Below are positions 48,241 to 59,597 of a stretch of 64,000 nt of DNA, one piece after another. The notes below the pieces were generated by a model. It worked only from the letters and a program-made list of their open reading frames with translations. It was not told the origin of the DNA and searched no databases. The translations under genes and the position numbers were made by a program. The DNA comes from Paroedura picta (lineage: Eukaryota; Chordata; Lepidosauria; Squamata; Gekkonidae): assembly GCF_049243985.1 (NCBI RefSeq), contig NC_135372.1, positions 94,541,318-94,605,317 of the forward strand, read 5' to 3'. The number at the start of each line of letters is the position of its first letter. Within the stretch, counting starts at the first letter, position 1.

Positions 48241-49333
48241 ATGGGCTTGAAAGCTCCATACATGGAATTCTAGGGAGGTTTTAGCTTTGGGTCATGTATG
48301 TAGACCACTAGGATAAGTACTTACGTATACAACAGTGGGAAAATTTATGTTGAACACTTTCCTTTATGACAAATCATGAGCTGCGCATTCATAGCAATAG
48401 TATGTTCTCCGGTTCTGAGCATATCAAAATAAAAATGAAAGAAACACACAGTAGCAGTAAGGTTTTCAATCAGTTTGCCTGAGAGGCAGCACTGTCATGA
48501 TTACCTTTCCTCTGTCTATAACTCAGAGAGTTTTGCCTGTATCCATATTTGATTTTGCGTTATTTGGTTGCTGACAAGTTCACAGACTTCCTTTGAATCA
48601 AGTTAAGTCTAGACAAATCGCCACCTTTATTCCTGGGGGGACTCCTCTTTCACAGCTGTGTGACAGGAGCAGCACACCAGCAAAGAACTTCAGATGCAAA
48701 TGTAACGAGATGCCTCATGGGGGGGGGGGGTTGGAAACCCACTGAAATACAGAAAAACTCCACTGAACCAAACATGGCTAGTTCAGATCCTTCCTTATTC
48801 AAGACAAATCCTGTCCAAGCTGGGCCTGGCTTGCATATGTTGCCTTACAATGATTTCATAAGATACCAATTCATTAACCAAGGAAACAGTTCTAATCAGT
48901 TGGTTTTCAAACTTCATAAGTCCAGATATTTGCAACTATACTTCAAGCCCATCATGACATCTCTGCGTTATCTTAATTTCCCCTTCACAAAATCTGTCTT
49001 TATCTTTGTGATTGGTCTTGGACTGGTTGCCAGGCTGCATGGTGTGCGGATGTGTCACAACAAACTACAGCCAATTTGTTAAGCATGTATAAAGACAAAA
49101 AAATGACTTTGAGCCAGCAGATGAGTCAATTAGTGCTTACCACAGGCAGACCTTCTGGATCTTCACAGCAGTTCTCAATTTGCTCCTTACAAAAAGGAAA
49201 ATGTGATTTTACAATAAAAGGTGGGAGAAGAGTCAGCAGTGCCTGCCATTCTCCTGTTTTAATTAGTACCAGAGATCTCTAATTTCTCTCTACATCTGTT
49301 ACAGTCAAATGAATACAGAAATTGTTTTCTTAC

Positions 49334-49499
49334 TCTCCAGCATATACTTCTTGGTGATGGGCAAAGGCAGCAGTCGGATATGACTGATGATGGAGCCCCA
49401 CGCGTGGGCTCTGGTCAGTGTAGTCTCAGGAGGTGACAGGGTATATGGCTGGATCATGAAATATGCAGTTAGTAAAACTAAGCCCAAGGTAATCAGGCC
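49334..49499 (-). CDS. C6orf89: C6orf89 second coding exon: transmembrane anchor
   Basis: The exon has 166 bases (55 codons plus one base). It begins GLITLGLVLLTAYFMIQPY, the single membrane-spanning segment, followed by the juxtamembrane stretch AHAWGSIISHIRLLPLP and TKKYMLE. Human has VLATLGLILLTAYFVIQPF and AHTWRSLIHHIRLMSLPIAKKYMSE in the same register. The acceptor is TTTTGCAG at 49500-49507 and the donor GTAAGA follows at 49333-49328. Phases (0 in, 1 out) match the first coding exon. Confidence 0.95.
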
Positions 49500-52400
49500 C
49501 TGCAAAAGAAAACAGGAATTCGATTATTCACACTACTGTAATTTTGTATTCAGAGTGAGAAGTTTCTTCATTCAAAGAATTAAGGAGATTCTTCTTTTGT
49601 CTATCAATTATCACTGGCTGAGACAAGCAAATTTTAACCTTCATGTTGCATGTTCTGGTGGTAGAATTCTTATTTATTTATCATTTTCACTGGCACAGAA
49701 CAACAGATAAAAGGCTTTCCAATATTTATGAGTATGCATGCCTTTTTAAATAATGTAATCTTTTTACTCTGCAAGCATTCTCCAGAAACCATGCAGCTTG
49801 TCCATCACAAACAGAACACATTTCCTTCTCCCCAGATAGAGTTGCCTCCAACACAGTACATCAAAAAATGCAGGTTTACATCCTACTGTTCCACTCAGGA
49901 AATGGCAACACCTCCTTTGCAAAGTGCCCTCTTCTAACAAAAAAGACCTGCCTCTTATACTGGAAGAAAATGCTGCAGTTAGCAGAGAAGAAAGAACCCA
50001 ATGTATACAACGTTTGAAATGTTGCTGCAGTCTGCCGTATCAACTGGCAAGGAAGTGGGGAGGAGTGGGGGGGACACACAACCAGGTTTGTATGCATAAG
50101 CTTCCTACACACGTAAAACAGGTTCTTAAGGTGGCATCCTCTTGTGTCACAAAGGAAGGAACCTTAAGGAACAATTCAGAATTCCTAACATACAACTGGA
50201 GACCTCAACAGATCACACACTGCTTTGTGATAGTATGGTCGACCTTAGCAAACAGATGATACACTGCTGCTGTGTTTTGTTTTTAACATTTAATTTGGCA
50301 AAAGGTTATAAGGAAGCAAATTTTGAATTATTTGGTTTTTCTGAACACAAAGTCCAAATGCTGCCAAATCTGGAAATCGAAGCATTACATCAACCTTCAT
50401 GAGTATCAATCATAAGACCTTTCATTTTCTTGACATTCACATGCCCCTGCCAAACAGGTTTATCTGTGCTAATGCTCTTTGCCAAGAAGCAGAAACTGCA
50501 CTTTTTGCCAATTTCAACAAAAAACACTGGACAGGTTTGCTTACTATTTGGGAAATGTATACATATGTGCAACATCAACAGCACTGTAGTATGTTCAGTT
50601 TTTCTCTACAAGCCATATATACACTTGCATGATTTTAACTTTTTGTCCAAAGTCCTCTTCATTCTCAAAATATTTAAATCACTGATGCAAGATAGCTATA
50701 ACTGAAACACACATGTGCAAAAACAAGCAGGAAATGATCATGCTGATTGTATACAGAGCACACATTGCTCAAGAGTGGGAAACAACTCAGAATGAAATTA
50801 ATCCATCCTATCTCACCAGGGTCAGCTAGCAGTTTGGGGAGACCTTTGGGAATTTCAGACCAGGAACATGTTATAACTATTTTTGGATAAGAGGGAAACA
50901 AGGCTAGTGAGGGTCTTGGGGTATACTCCAAATATGTTATCTTGTTCTCATTTCATGAATGTTTTAACAAGGTCAGAGACAATACTTGCCATCACTGACC
51001 TGACTGGACTTAGCTCACTGCCTCACCAACACCGGGATATGGGGAACAGCCCTCAAATGGCTGATCTCCTTTCTCCAGGGTCACGGACAGAGGGTAGCTA
51101 TAGAAGAGAGAGCATCTAGCTGCTATCAGCTCACATGTGGAGTCCCACAGGGAGCAGTCCTCTCTCCAATCCTAGTTAATATCTTCAGGTGCCCTCTTGC
51201 TCAGGTGGTGTGGAAGTTTGGGCTGGGGTGTCATCAATCAGTAGATGACACCCAATTCCTCCTCCTGATGGAAGGCCTCCCTGATTCTCCCCCTGAATCC
51301 TTAGCCAGATGACTGGAAGCAGTGACGAGATGGCTCAAACACAGTCATCTGAAGCTTAACCCTTCAAAGATGGAGCTCCAGTGGTTGGGCAGGAAGGGTC
51401 CAAATGAGGAAGCACGCCTACCCAAATTGGATGGAGTGCAAGTAACAGTAGCTCACTCTGCCAGAAACTTGGGTGTTATCCTTGATGCCTCCCTTTCTAT
51501 GGAGGCTCAGGTCATGAGAATAGTGCAGCAGTCTTTCTACCATCCACGCCAAGCCAAGCTACTAGCACCCTACTTGTCCCCAGAACACCTAGCCACAGTA
51601 ATCCATGACAGTCACCTCTAGACTTCTGCAACTCGCTCTATGCAGGCGTGCCCTTAACTCTGATCTAGAACCTGCAACTGGTTTAGAATGCCGCAGCCAG
51701 GATCCTCACAATCACATAGTGGAGGGTGCATATCCAGTCAGCACTCCAACAACTCTATTGGCTCCCAGCTGAATTCCAGATCAGGTTTAAGGTTTTGGTA
51801 ATCACCTTCAAGGCCATACACGGTCTGGGCCTAGTGTATCTGAGAGACCACCTTCCTGCCTATACCCACCAAGGAGCCCTATGCTCCGCCAACTTCAACT
51901 GGCTAGTGATCCCTGGCCCCAAAGAAATGCGTTGGTCCTCAACCAGGGCCAGAGCTTTCTCTGTTCTGGCCCCCACCTGGTGGAATGAGCTCCCTGAAGA
52001 TATCAGGGCCCTGCTTGAACTCCCAGAATTCCACAGGGCCTGAAAAAGGTAGCTCTTCCACCAGTGATTTGGTAGAGACAGTCCAACCTAACAATATCTG
52101 CTGATCCTCCTGACATCCACCCCATGCATGATCTGAACCCAAGCTGAACTCCCTATGGGCTTATAATAGACATTATGATAGTTATTACTGTATTATAAAT
52201 TGTCATAGTTTCTGCTGTTCAACTTGGATTCCACTGTTGTGACTGTTATTGTTATTATGATTCACTATATATCCTTCACGTTTTGTGTAAACTGCCCTGA
52301 GCCTCATGGGAGGGCAGTATAGAAATATAATAAATAAATAAAATAAATATAGCAAGCAGGAATAAAGTTGGAGACTTCTAGTGGGTCAGAGCGCTGGCAA

Positions 52401-52736
52401 GCTGCCTACCAAGCTCTGATATCAGTGTCTCCAGACAGAAGTTCTTGCAAGAAATGAACACCAAACTATCATGAGAAATGCTGTTTGAAGAGCATATCAA
52501 ACATCTTTCAGCATACATGCCTCTATGAAATCAGCTTGAGGCAACTGACCAGGCACAGAAACACTACAACCTTTACTCTATGTGCCAGTTTTAATATTCC
52601 GCCCACAGAAGGGCAATTATTAAAAGTGACTGCAGTGATTAAAGCATTTGCCAATCTCTTATATAATGTCTATTGCATTTCATAATATGTAGGCATCAAC
52701 CTACAGTACTTTTTCCATAAGCACACAGTAATTTAC
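49500..52736 (-). other. C6orf89: C6orf89 intron between first and second coding exons
   Basis: 3.2 kb. The left half (49.5-50.9 kb) shows nothing I can name. The right half is a plus-strand LINE. Confidence 0.8.
50975..52345 (+). mobile_element. L2/CR1-group LINE, plus strand, 5'-truncated
   Basis: In order: SVDDTQ (the reverse transcriptase YxDD box with Tyr replaced by Ser), LKLNPSKMELQWLGRKG, ARNLGVILDASLSMEAQV, LLAPYLSPEHLATVIHDS, LYWLPAEFQIRFKVL, ARAFSVLAPTWWNELPEDI. The 3' end is GGGAGGGCAGTATAGAAATA with an (AAAT)n tail. A few frame breaks separate the blocks. It is the same broad family as 29322-31865 but a younger-looking copy. Confidence 0.85.
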
Positions 52737-52930
52737 CTTATAGAGAACCATCAAAAGAGGATATCGTGGGGGTCCCCTCTGTGGTTCATTTTTCTCCAGA
52801 AGTTGTCTGATGAATTTCTCTATGGCTTTTTCAGGCATACCACACTGGTAGCCAGTTTGTCTCACCAAGTCAATGGTCTCTGCGAGTTTATCATAAATGC
52901 TGAGTTCACTGGCAGAAAGCTCCATGTCCT
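52737..52930 (-). CDS. C6orf89: C6orf89 first coding exon (residues 1-63)
   Basis: The start codon is at 52925. It encodes 63 residues, exactly the length of the human segment, beginning MELSASELSIYDKLAETIDL and including VRQTGYQCGM and EKAIEKFIRQLLEKNEPQR. About four fifths of positions match my recollection of the human protein. It is the cytosolic N-terminus. The acceptor is a pyrimidine-rich stretch ending CCACCAG just beyond 52930, which leaves a 5-base UTR remnant in the exon and excludes an in-frame upstream ATG at 52949. The donor is AAG|GTAAAT (intron begins at 52736), phase 0. Confidence 0.95.
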
Positions 52931-54170
52931 CTGGTGGAAGATCCAACATGGAAGAGTCAAAAGGGTTAATAATAAAATACCTAATTCATTGCCTAAAGAG
53001 TGTGCTTCAAAAGGGCTAAAAATTTAATTGCCTAAAGGACCCACTTCACAAATTATCACAGGAAAGCACAGAAATTTCCTTGTTCATTCAAACATCAGGA
53101 AAACAGCTTAGAGCTACAACCCTAACCTCTGGAGCTACTTCAGCAGTCAATACTGGCGAATATCAATTGCTGAGGAGCAAAGAATAGGGCAGAGCTTTGA
53201 CTATAGGCCTCCCAGAAGTATTTGGCTATCCACTGTAGGAGACTGAATTCAATGGATCCTTAGTCTGATCCAACAGGATTATTCTTGCAGTCTTATAGAA
53301 TCTAACATAAATTAATCTAACAAAATCTATATTCAAGTAAATATAAAGAACAAAGAAACAATGGGAACCAAGCATCAGAATTTCTGTGGATGGAAAGCAT
53401 GGTATCTCCTTGGATGTGGATTGGCCTTTGGCTATTCTTTCCAAATGACAAGCTAAGCAACAGAAGCCATTTCTGATCAAGGGATATTAAGATCAACAAT
53501 ATAACCAAAGCTGAATGCCATAATCTGAGACCCTTATTGTTAGCATTTGCGAACCAGGGTTTAGCTAGAATAAAATATGACTTTTGTCATCAAACTCTTT
53601 GGTTATTGTTTCTTTCGCCATGTGAATATTTGTGAAATTCCTGGCAATTTAATCACCAAGGCCACCCTGTTCTTGAATAATGATATCAATATGCTGAGAA
53701 CAGAAAGCATCCATTTAGCTATTTCTGAAGCTTCTTTCAAGGTCCTGGTGTATGATGGCCCCACAAAACTATCTACTAGATTGAAAAATGCATCAGTTTC
53801 TTTGCAGAAACCAAAATGTATCACATGTCAGCAGGAAGAAGCTAAGGGTTAACAGTTGCCTTAATGCAATTTCTATATCTTTTCCCCCCAAATTTAAGAT
53901 ATTTCTCAAAGACAGTCTTAAACCATATTGACTCATAAGGTCTTCTTTCAATGTGTCAGATAGCCCCTACTGGTCAAATGTAGCCTTATGGACAGTCTAA
54001 ATGCTTATAACCAAGCTCTTGCCTCAAGGGAAAGTGAGCCCAGTTCTGAATGAAGAGTCATGCCAGCTATACAATGAGGAAGGTTTAATGATTTTATCAA
54101 GAAGACTAAAGGAAGATGATCAATATTTTCCTTAACTGAAACAATCCTTATGGCTACTCCATAGAACAGG

Positions 54171-54270
54171 CTTTCTCAACAGGGATTTTGTGAAACCCTG
54201 GAGTTTCTTGACAGCCCCAGAAGGGTTCCTCAATTCGATCGATGGGAGTTAATATTTTGTATACTTAAAA
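54171..54270 (+). mobile_element. hAT-like end fragment
   Basis: GCTTTCTCAACAGGGATTTT, GTGAAACCCTGGAGTTTCTTGACAGCCCC resembles the ends of a reptile hAT family (CTTTCTCAACCAGGGTTTC). Only one end is visible. Confidence 0.4.
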
Positions 54271-54544
54271 AAAAATTATCAGGTGATATTACCGTATATG
54301 CTTATGCTGACCTGACCCATCGCAGTGGTCAATGATGGGCCTGGAGGGGGTAGAAAGGGGTGAGGCCCAGTCATAAAAATCCTTGCTGGCCAAGGCTCAT
54401 CACATGTGAATGGAGTCCAGAGAGGTAAGTACTGTAACATAACTGTGCTGGGGGATAGGGCAGGACTGGCAAGTTGTGACGGAGCAGTGGATACTTGCCC
54501 CAGCCCTGTTTCCAGCGCAATGGAGTAGGCCATTGGAGCATTTC

Positions 54545-54740
54545 TGGCATAAAATCATAGGATTGAAACAGACCTACAGAGTCATCTAGTCCAGCCCCCT
54601 GCACAAATGCTCTGTGTTCCCATCCAGGGAAAGAGACAGGGTATAAAAGAAGTAAAGAGGTAAATAAAAGTAGCCCTGCTTTTCACCTGATCTGCAAATA
54701 ACAACCTAACTCCATCCAGGGTCGGCAGTTCAACTCCCTT
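54545..54740 (-). mobile_element. CR1 3'-end fragment
   Basis: The reverse-oriented terminus AAATCATAGGATTGAAACAG and TCATCTAGTCCAGCCCCCTGC identifies CR1. The internal part up to 54740 is diverged. It sits 30-200 bases from the CpG-island edge. Confidence 0.7.
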
Positions 54741-54759
54741 CCGAACGTCAGCCTTGCTC

Positions 54760-55560
54760 AACCTACATGACGCCTAGTCCAGCTTCCATGGGCAGACACC
54801 CGAGCCTACAGCGGGGGTGCCGCCGCCGCCGCCCCCCAAGTGCCGCTAAGGCTGTGAGCTCAAGCGACCGGGAACATAAAACTCAGCCTAGTGAAATGAG
54901 GGCTGCTCTCAGATTCCGACTGCGGCCGCGATGCCAAGGCACGTTTTCTGGAACTGACCGTTGTCCCCTAGACCTCCCTTTCGTGCTGGAGCCGCCGTTG
55001 CCGGGCGAAGCCCCCGCCGCTCCTGCCCTCGCAGGCCTTTCCCCTCTCCCCCCCCCCCCCCCCGGGGTCTGGCTCACGAAGCGTGCCGGAGCAGCAGCGC
55101 AGGCAGGACACCGGGGAGGGGGAGGCGAGGGACGCCTGGACGGCCGCCCAGCCAATCCCCAGCCGCTCCCGCGAGAGTCCCCCGCAGCCCCCCCCCTGCG
55201 CCTCCCGCCGCCCGCCGCCCGCGCGCCCCCACGGCCCCCTTGTCCGCCTCACCCCGTGAACCGCCCGGGCGAGTCCCGCGAGGCTGGAGGGAGGGCTCGG
55301 GCATGGACTGGGGCGGCCGCGCGAGCGACGGGGCCCGGCTCTTCCTGCTTCCGGGGCGAGGCCGCGCATCCACGGCAGTGGCGCCTCCTCTCCGCCAGCC
55401 GCCGTCTGGGCGTCCCGTGGTTCATGTGTCACCGATGGTTCGCCGTCGCCAGCTGCCTCCGGGGCCGCAGTCCGGTCGCGGGGGTGGGGCGGGATGGGAT
55501 GGGGGCCTTTGGCCGCCATCCTGTGCAGGGAGGAAGGCCCCGTGAACTCGCTTCTGGCAG
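54760..55560 (-). promoter_or_regulatory. C6orf89: CpG-island promoter of C6orf89
   Basis: About 800 bases are very rich in G+C and CpG, with a poly-C run near 55043. On the minus strand there is a CCGGAAG ETS site at 55348-55354 and an ATGGCGGCC YY1-type motif at about 55508-55520, both typical of housekeeping transcription starts. A non-coding first exon is expected here; GGG|GTGAGG near 55245 is one possible donor. Open frames of 183 to 274 codons in this island are by-products of composition. Human PPIL1 starts head-to-head with C6orf89, but no PPIL1 exon was recognised to the right. Confidence 0.6.
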
Positions 55561-55746
55561 GTGCTTCAACATTGCGTCGGATTGCAATTAGGTTCAGTTG
55601 ACGTGACTTCTACAGTTCACCTGTGATGGCAACCCGGATTGCCGACTTCTGGTATTGTTAAATGTCCAGAATACGTTCCCCGGAGTTCCTCGGAGTGGTG
55701 CCCTGAAAAACGGAACCTGCCCTATAAATAGTTTTATTCTGTGGAG

Positions 55747-55830
55747 TAAAATCAGAGTCCAGTAGCACCTGGACTCTGATTTTATTGTGCTACTTCAGAC
55801 CAACACGGTTACACATTTGAATCTATTCTG
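55747..55830. repeat. Short palindrome in an interspersed repeat
   Basis: A perfect 16-base inverted pair (TAAAATCAGAGTCCAG / CTGGACTCTGATTTTA) with a 6-base loop at 55747-55784, followed by TTCAGACCAACACGGTTACAC, the tail of the same family as 41046-41220. It looks like two pieces of that repeat joined head to head. Confidence 0.6.
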
Positions 55831-58109
55831 TGGAGTGAAACCGTATTCTTCTCTATTAAAGACATCGCTTTAGATGATGGGATTTACTGGCACGCTTGCT
55901 TTGTTTGCATGATTTGGGAGGTATGGAGTAAGTACAAATACTTGCAGGAACCTAAAAAGAAGTGTCTGGAACTTCCCCTTCTTACCCCTGCACAAGTTGT
56001 TCTTAGGCTTGAGGCCTGGCAGGTACTTCCTGAACAAAAAAATAATTCTGCACGTTTGGTTCCATCACAGTCGCCACTGCCTCTCCGTCTGGTGACCTCC
56101 TCCTCCTGCTTTGAGATGTCTTTTGTAGTCATGAGACAGGTTCTTGCAGAGGACAGCTAATGCCATTATAAGCTGGCTTGTCTTGCTCTTTCAACTGGCA
56201 CTCTCCACTCTACTGTCTGTATCACTGGACCAGGGGGCTGTTGTGCCCACCAAGTGATTTTATGAAATAGACAGGATCAGGTAAGACTTTTGCCAAACAA
56301 GACTTCTGATTGGCTAAATGTTTTTTTAAATACTGCTTTGGCAGCAACTACCACCATAGCACAAGGATCTGCAGTGTGTTACTGAAGCTGTGGAAATAAT
56401 TCTCTGGCTGACTTTGCCTCTACTTTTTGGCAGCCAGTTTGTCGCTGTCCACACCTTGCCATGACCACCGCCATATTGGGAGGATGGTATAAAGATATTA
56501 TTATTAACAACAACAACAATAATAATAATAGTGCCTGCTGGTGAGAGACCCCTACACTTTATCTCTGATGAGGCCTCATTTGGAATAGTGTGCACAGTTC
56601 TGGTTATCTTATTTCCAAAAGGATTTCGCAGAGCTAGGAGAAAAGGACTGAAGGTGATTAAGGTGTTGGAGCACCTTTTCTATGAGGAAAGTCTGGGACT
56701 TATCACTAAAGAAAAAAAGATTACTGAGAGGACATGATAGAGGTCTGTAACATTATGTGTGAATGTAGAAAGGGAGCTTTTTCTCACCCACAGTACTAGC
56801 ACTTGGGAGCAACCAATGAGGTTGGTGGACAATAGATTCAGGAAAGAAAATGTACAGCCCCATTAAAAATGGCTCCATGAAGTTCTCATGGTTGATTGAC
56901 ATACTATAATATCATTCACAATCATACTATTCATGGTATCGTTAACCATCCTAACCTAGTACCATCCACATTTCCCATTTTTTATCCACAAGTCAGCCAC
57001 CTGTAGAGTATCTTCCACCATACTGATTCATCCATATGACTTCATTCATTCGCATTTCACCTCTTCTTCCCTTTCTTAATGAGTTGATCCTTCAGTTATC
57101 TTCATCCACATTCCATGTCCTGACTTTTCTACTTTCTGATGAGGAATCCATTATGCTGATAAATGAGAATCCCAGACATCTCTAACATTTTGGAAGAACG
57201 GCCGTGCACTAAATATTATAACCGATGTTTCCATTAAGATGGTAGATGTGCAAGATCACATGGGTGAATTCTGGCTCATCAACATCACGTTTACATCAGA
57301 CTTTAAGAAAATATTAAAAATGCAATGTGCTTGGTACTATATTTCAATGCTTTTGACATAACCCTGGGTTAGACACAGTTTTGTTCTTTTTATAAGCTTT
57401 TATAAGTGTGTGTGTTTTCCTTTAATTGAGCAGCTTGCTTATAAACTGCACTTTAATTGGAAAACTAATTTCACTTTGTTTTTTAAAAGTTGTTTACAAC
57501 TTTAAATTCTGGAAGTCATTCAAATTGGACCAACTGATGAATTTTAAATTGTTTGCTGCCATCTTGTGGAGAAAGTATACAAATAAGCAACATTCACTTT
57601 TTGCTGGTTTTATTTGGTTAAACTATTTTTCTGAGAAACAAGAAAAACGCCATCTTCTGTGCATAGCTGAAACAGCATTTAAAACATTTTTTTTGTCTAC
57701 GTGCCACACCACAGCTATGCAGTAATACTGGAAGAACAAAAAAAAAAACACTGAAAAAAGAAGGTCGGTCTGGCTTCTAGCTAAGTCCTTTTCCAGTGTG
57801 TTTATTAAATATTCCAGATTAATTTTGAAGTTAGCTATTGTTTTGACTGGACTACTTTTTTAAACAAAAAGAAAGATACTTGTGGCAAAGACCAATAGGT
57901 TTATAGTGGCATAAACATTCAGGGACTTAAGCCCATTTCATTAGATGCATTGTGTGTTCTTATTTGGCAGAATTATCTGCATTTGAGACATAAAAAATGC
58001 AAATGTTGGAGTCAAGAAGGAATTAAAATTAACAGTCTATGATAGTTCATAACAACAGTAAGGTAACACATTTAGAATTACTAGGCTAATTTAAAACTGG
58101 TTACAGAAT
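55831..58109. other. Upstream intergenic stretch without recognised genes
   Basis: Mostly A/T-rich. A mixed AAC/AAT simple repeat lies at about 56496-56530. No exon of PPIL1 (for example the GGxxSIYGKQFEDE block) was seen. A T-rich and A-rich stretch lies at 57690-57760. Confidence 0.5.
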
Positions 58110-58397
58110 AAGGCAGTTTGGTGTAGTGGTTAGGAGTGCCGACTTCTAATCTGGCATGCCGGGTTCGATTCTGCACTCCCCCACATGCAACCAGCTGGGT
58201 GACCTTGGGCTCGCCACGGCACTGATAAAACTGCTCTGACCGGGCAGTGATATCAGGGCTCTCTCAGCCTCACCCACCTCACAGGGTGTCTGTTGTGGGG
58301 AGAGGAATGGGAAGGCGACTGTAAGCCGCTTTGAGCCTCCTTCGGGTAGGGAAAAGCGGCATATAAGAACCAACTCTTCTTCTTCTTCTTCTTCTTA
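58110..58397 (+). mobile_element. tRNA-derived SINE (second family), best copy
   Basis: The head GGTGTAGTGGTTAGGAGTGC (A box) and GGGTTCGATTCTGC (B box) is followed by CAACCAGCTGGGTGACCTTG, TCTCAGCCTCACCCACCTCA, TGTAAGCCGCTTTGAGCCTC and a (CTT)n tail at 58376-58397. It is the least-decayed member in the window. It is not a tRNA gene: the anticodon arm does not fold as a cloverleaf. Confidence 0.85.
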
Positions 58398-59160
58398 ATG
58401 TCCTTTCTGAGGCATAAGTAAAGTGTCGTAATGAATTCTAATTCAATAGTTTCATGCTAGAGTCTCTCTTTGACTGTTTATGCATTGGAGGTTTCATGCC
58501 ATGCTGCAGGCTGGAGTTTAGTCGTGGCAGGTTGCCCCACCTCTTCCTGCTCCCACACGGGGGAGCATTTGGCCTGGTGCACCTCATCCACCCCCTATTT
58601 GTACTCCTGCACGGGAGCTGGGGCAGTGAAGTTCCCAGTGCGTAAACAGTCTTTGACAGTCTTTTGAAATTGATCACAATCCCCCCCTCCCCATTTTAAC
58701 TAGACTTTCTGGTAACAGACTTAAGAAGCTGATTCAAAACACTTTGGGGCATAAATCTGTCATTGTCATAAATCACTCCATCTTTTAAACTTTCCCACTA
58801 ATTTTTTAAAAAGTCCAATGAATACATAGATTAGAGATAGATATTGCCACAGACAAAAGTAAAGTTTCTGTTAAGGATAATATTTAAAGCCAAAATCTAA
58901 TATATGTACCCAAGCAACTCCACTTCCTTCCTGCCTCACCAGAAGAGCTGCCCTAGTCACTTCAGCTCAGTGCTGGACATTGAGGAAGGAAATTAAGAAA
59001 CCCTGCATTTCATGTGTTGTCTTTAAATAGGAGGGGGTAGAGGGATGTACAAAACCAGCTGGTGCCAACTTTTTCCTCTCTGAAGTTTGTTTAGTAATCA
59101 AAATCCGTATCAGATCTTTATTGGTATACATTGTTTAGCAATAAACAATAAACGTTTTCC

Positions 59161-59597
59161 ACTATGCCTGCCCCAAGGTCATTAAGATCACCTGATCAAA
59201 ACCTGCTCAGGATTACCAGCCCAAAGGAGGTGAAACTGGCCTGGGCCAGGGCCTCTTTGGCCTTGGCCCCAGCCTTGTGGCATGCTCTGCCAAGAGAGAT
59301 CAGGGCCCTGCGGGACCTTAACCTGTTCTGCAGGGCTTGCAAGACACAGCTGTTCCACCAAGCCTACAGGTGAATCCCTGATGAATCTTCAAGAACTCTT
59401 GCCCTCACTGCCTCAAAGAGAAGATCTCTCCTCTAAAGATCTGACCCCCCCACCAAAGTACTGAAGGCTATGGAAATAGAATGTTTTATGGTATTTATAC
59501 ATGATTTGATCATTTTATTGATTGTTGAATCCATGTTGTTACCTGCCCTGAGCATTTAGGAAGTAAATATAATAAAGATTTTTATTTTATTTTTATT
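59161..59597 (+). mobile_element. L2/CR1-group LINE 3' end
   Basis: The open frame reads RASLALAPALWHALPREIRA then LRDLNLFCRACKTQLFHQAY, the usual end of the LINE protein, followed by a 3' UTR ending CCTGCCCTGAGCATTTAGGAAGTAAATATAATAAA in form. 5'-truncated. Confidence 0.75.

Larger units (their letters stand above)
33423..49333 (-). other. C6orf89: Large C6orf89 intron
   Basis: A 15.9-kb intron. Repeats listed separately include SINEs, a Helitron, Bov-B, a Harbinger-like element and an L2-like tail. The parts 33.5-35.8, 36.1-37.4, 38.1-41.0 and 41.3-43.7 kb show no gene or element I can name; (CA)n lies near 33955-33985. Confidence 0.6.
52931..54759 (-). other. C6orf89: C6orf89 intron 1 (between promoter and first coding exon)
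   Basis: It contains a hAT-like tail at 54171-54270 and a CR1 3' end at 54545-54740. 53.0-54.1 kb holds nothing recognisable. Confidence 0.6.
17870..55520 (-). other. C6orf89: C6orf89 (BRAP) gene locus
   Basis: The gene runs right to left. A CpG-island promoter is followed by a first coding exon at 52737-52925, and the stop codon is at 22744-22746. Joined exons give about 319 residues plus any missed small exons; the human protein is about 350. Exon phases run 0, 1, 1, 0, 2, and later 1 into the last exon, and adjacent located exons agree in phase apart from the gap between 29124 and 23948. The human protein is a single-pass type II membrane protein of the Golgi and midbody, described as a bombesin-receptor-activated regulator. 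The cytosolic head is strongly conserved here, while the luminal exons are much more diverged. One or two small exons probably remain unlocated: the human segment around GGDEDRPFPD, and one between 29.1 and 23.9 kb. Confidence 0.88.

Noticed and set aside
52926-52949. In-frame upstream ATG of C6orf89
   Set aside because: A good acceptor (CCACCAG) lies between it and the conserved start, so it is intronic.
54767-55591. 274-codon plus frame and 183- to 194-codon frames
   Set aside because: They lie in the CpG island, are open in several frames on both strands, are Pro/Arg/Ala-rich and show no homology. They are compositional.
58110-58185. tRNA gene
   Set aside because: The A and B boxes belong to a SINE head; no proper cloverleaf, and the SINE body and (CTT)n tail follow directly.
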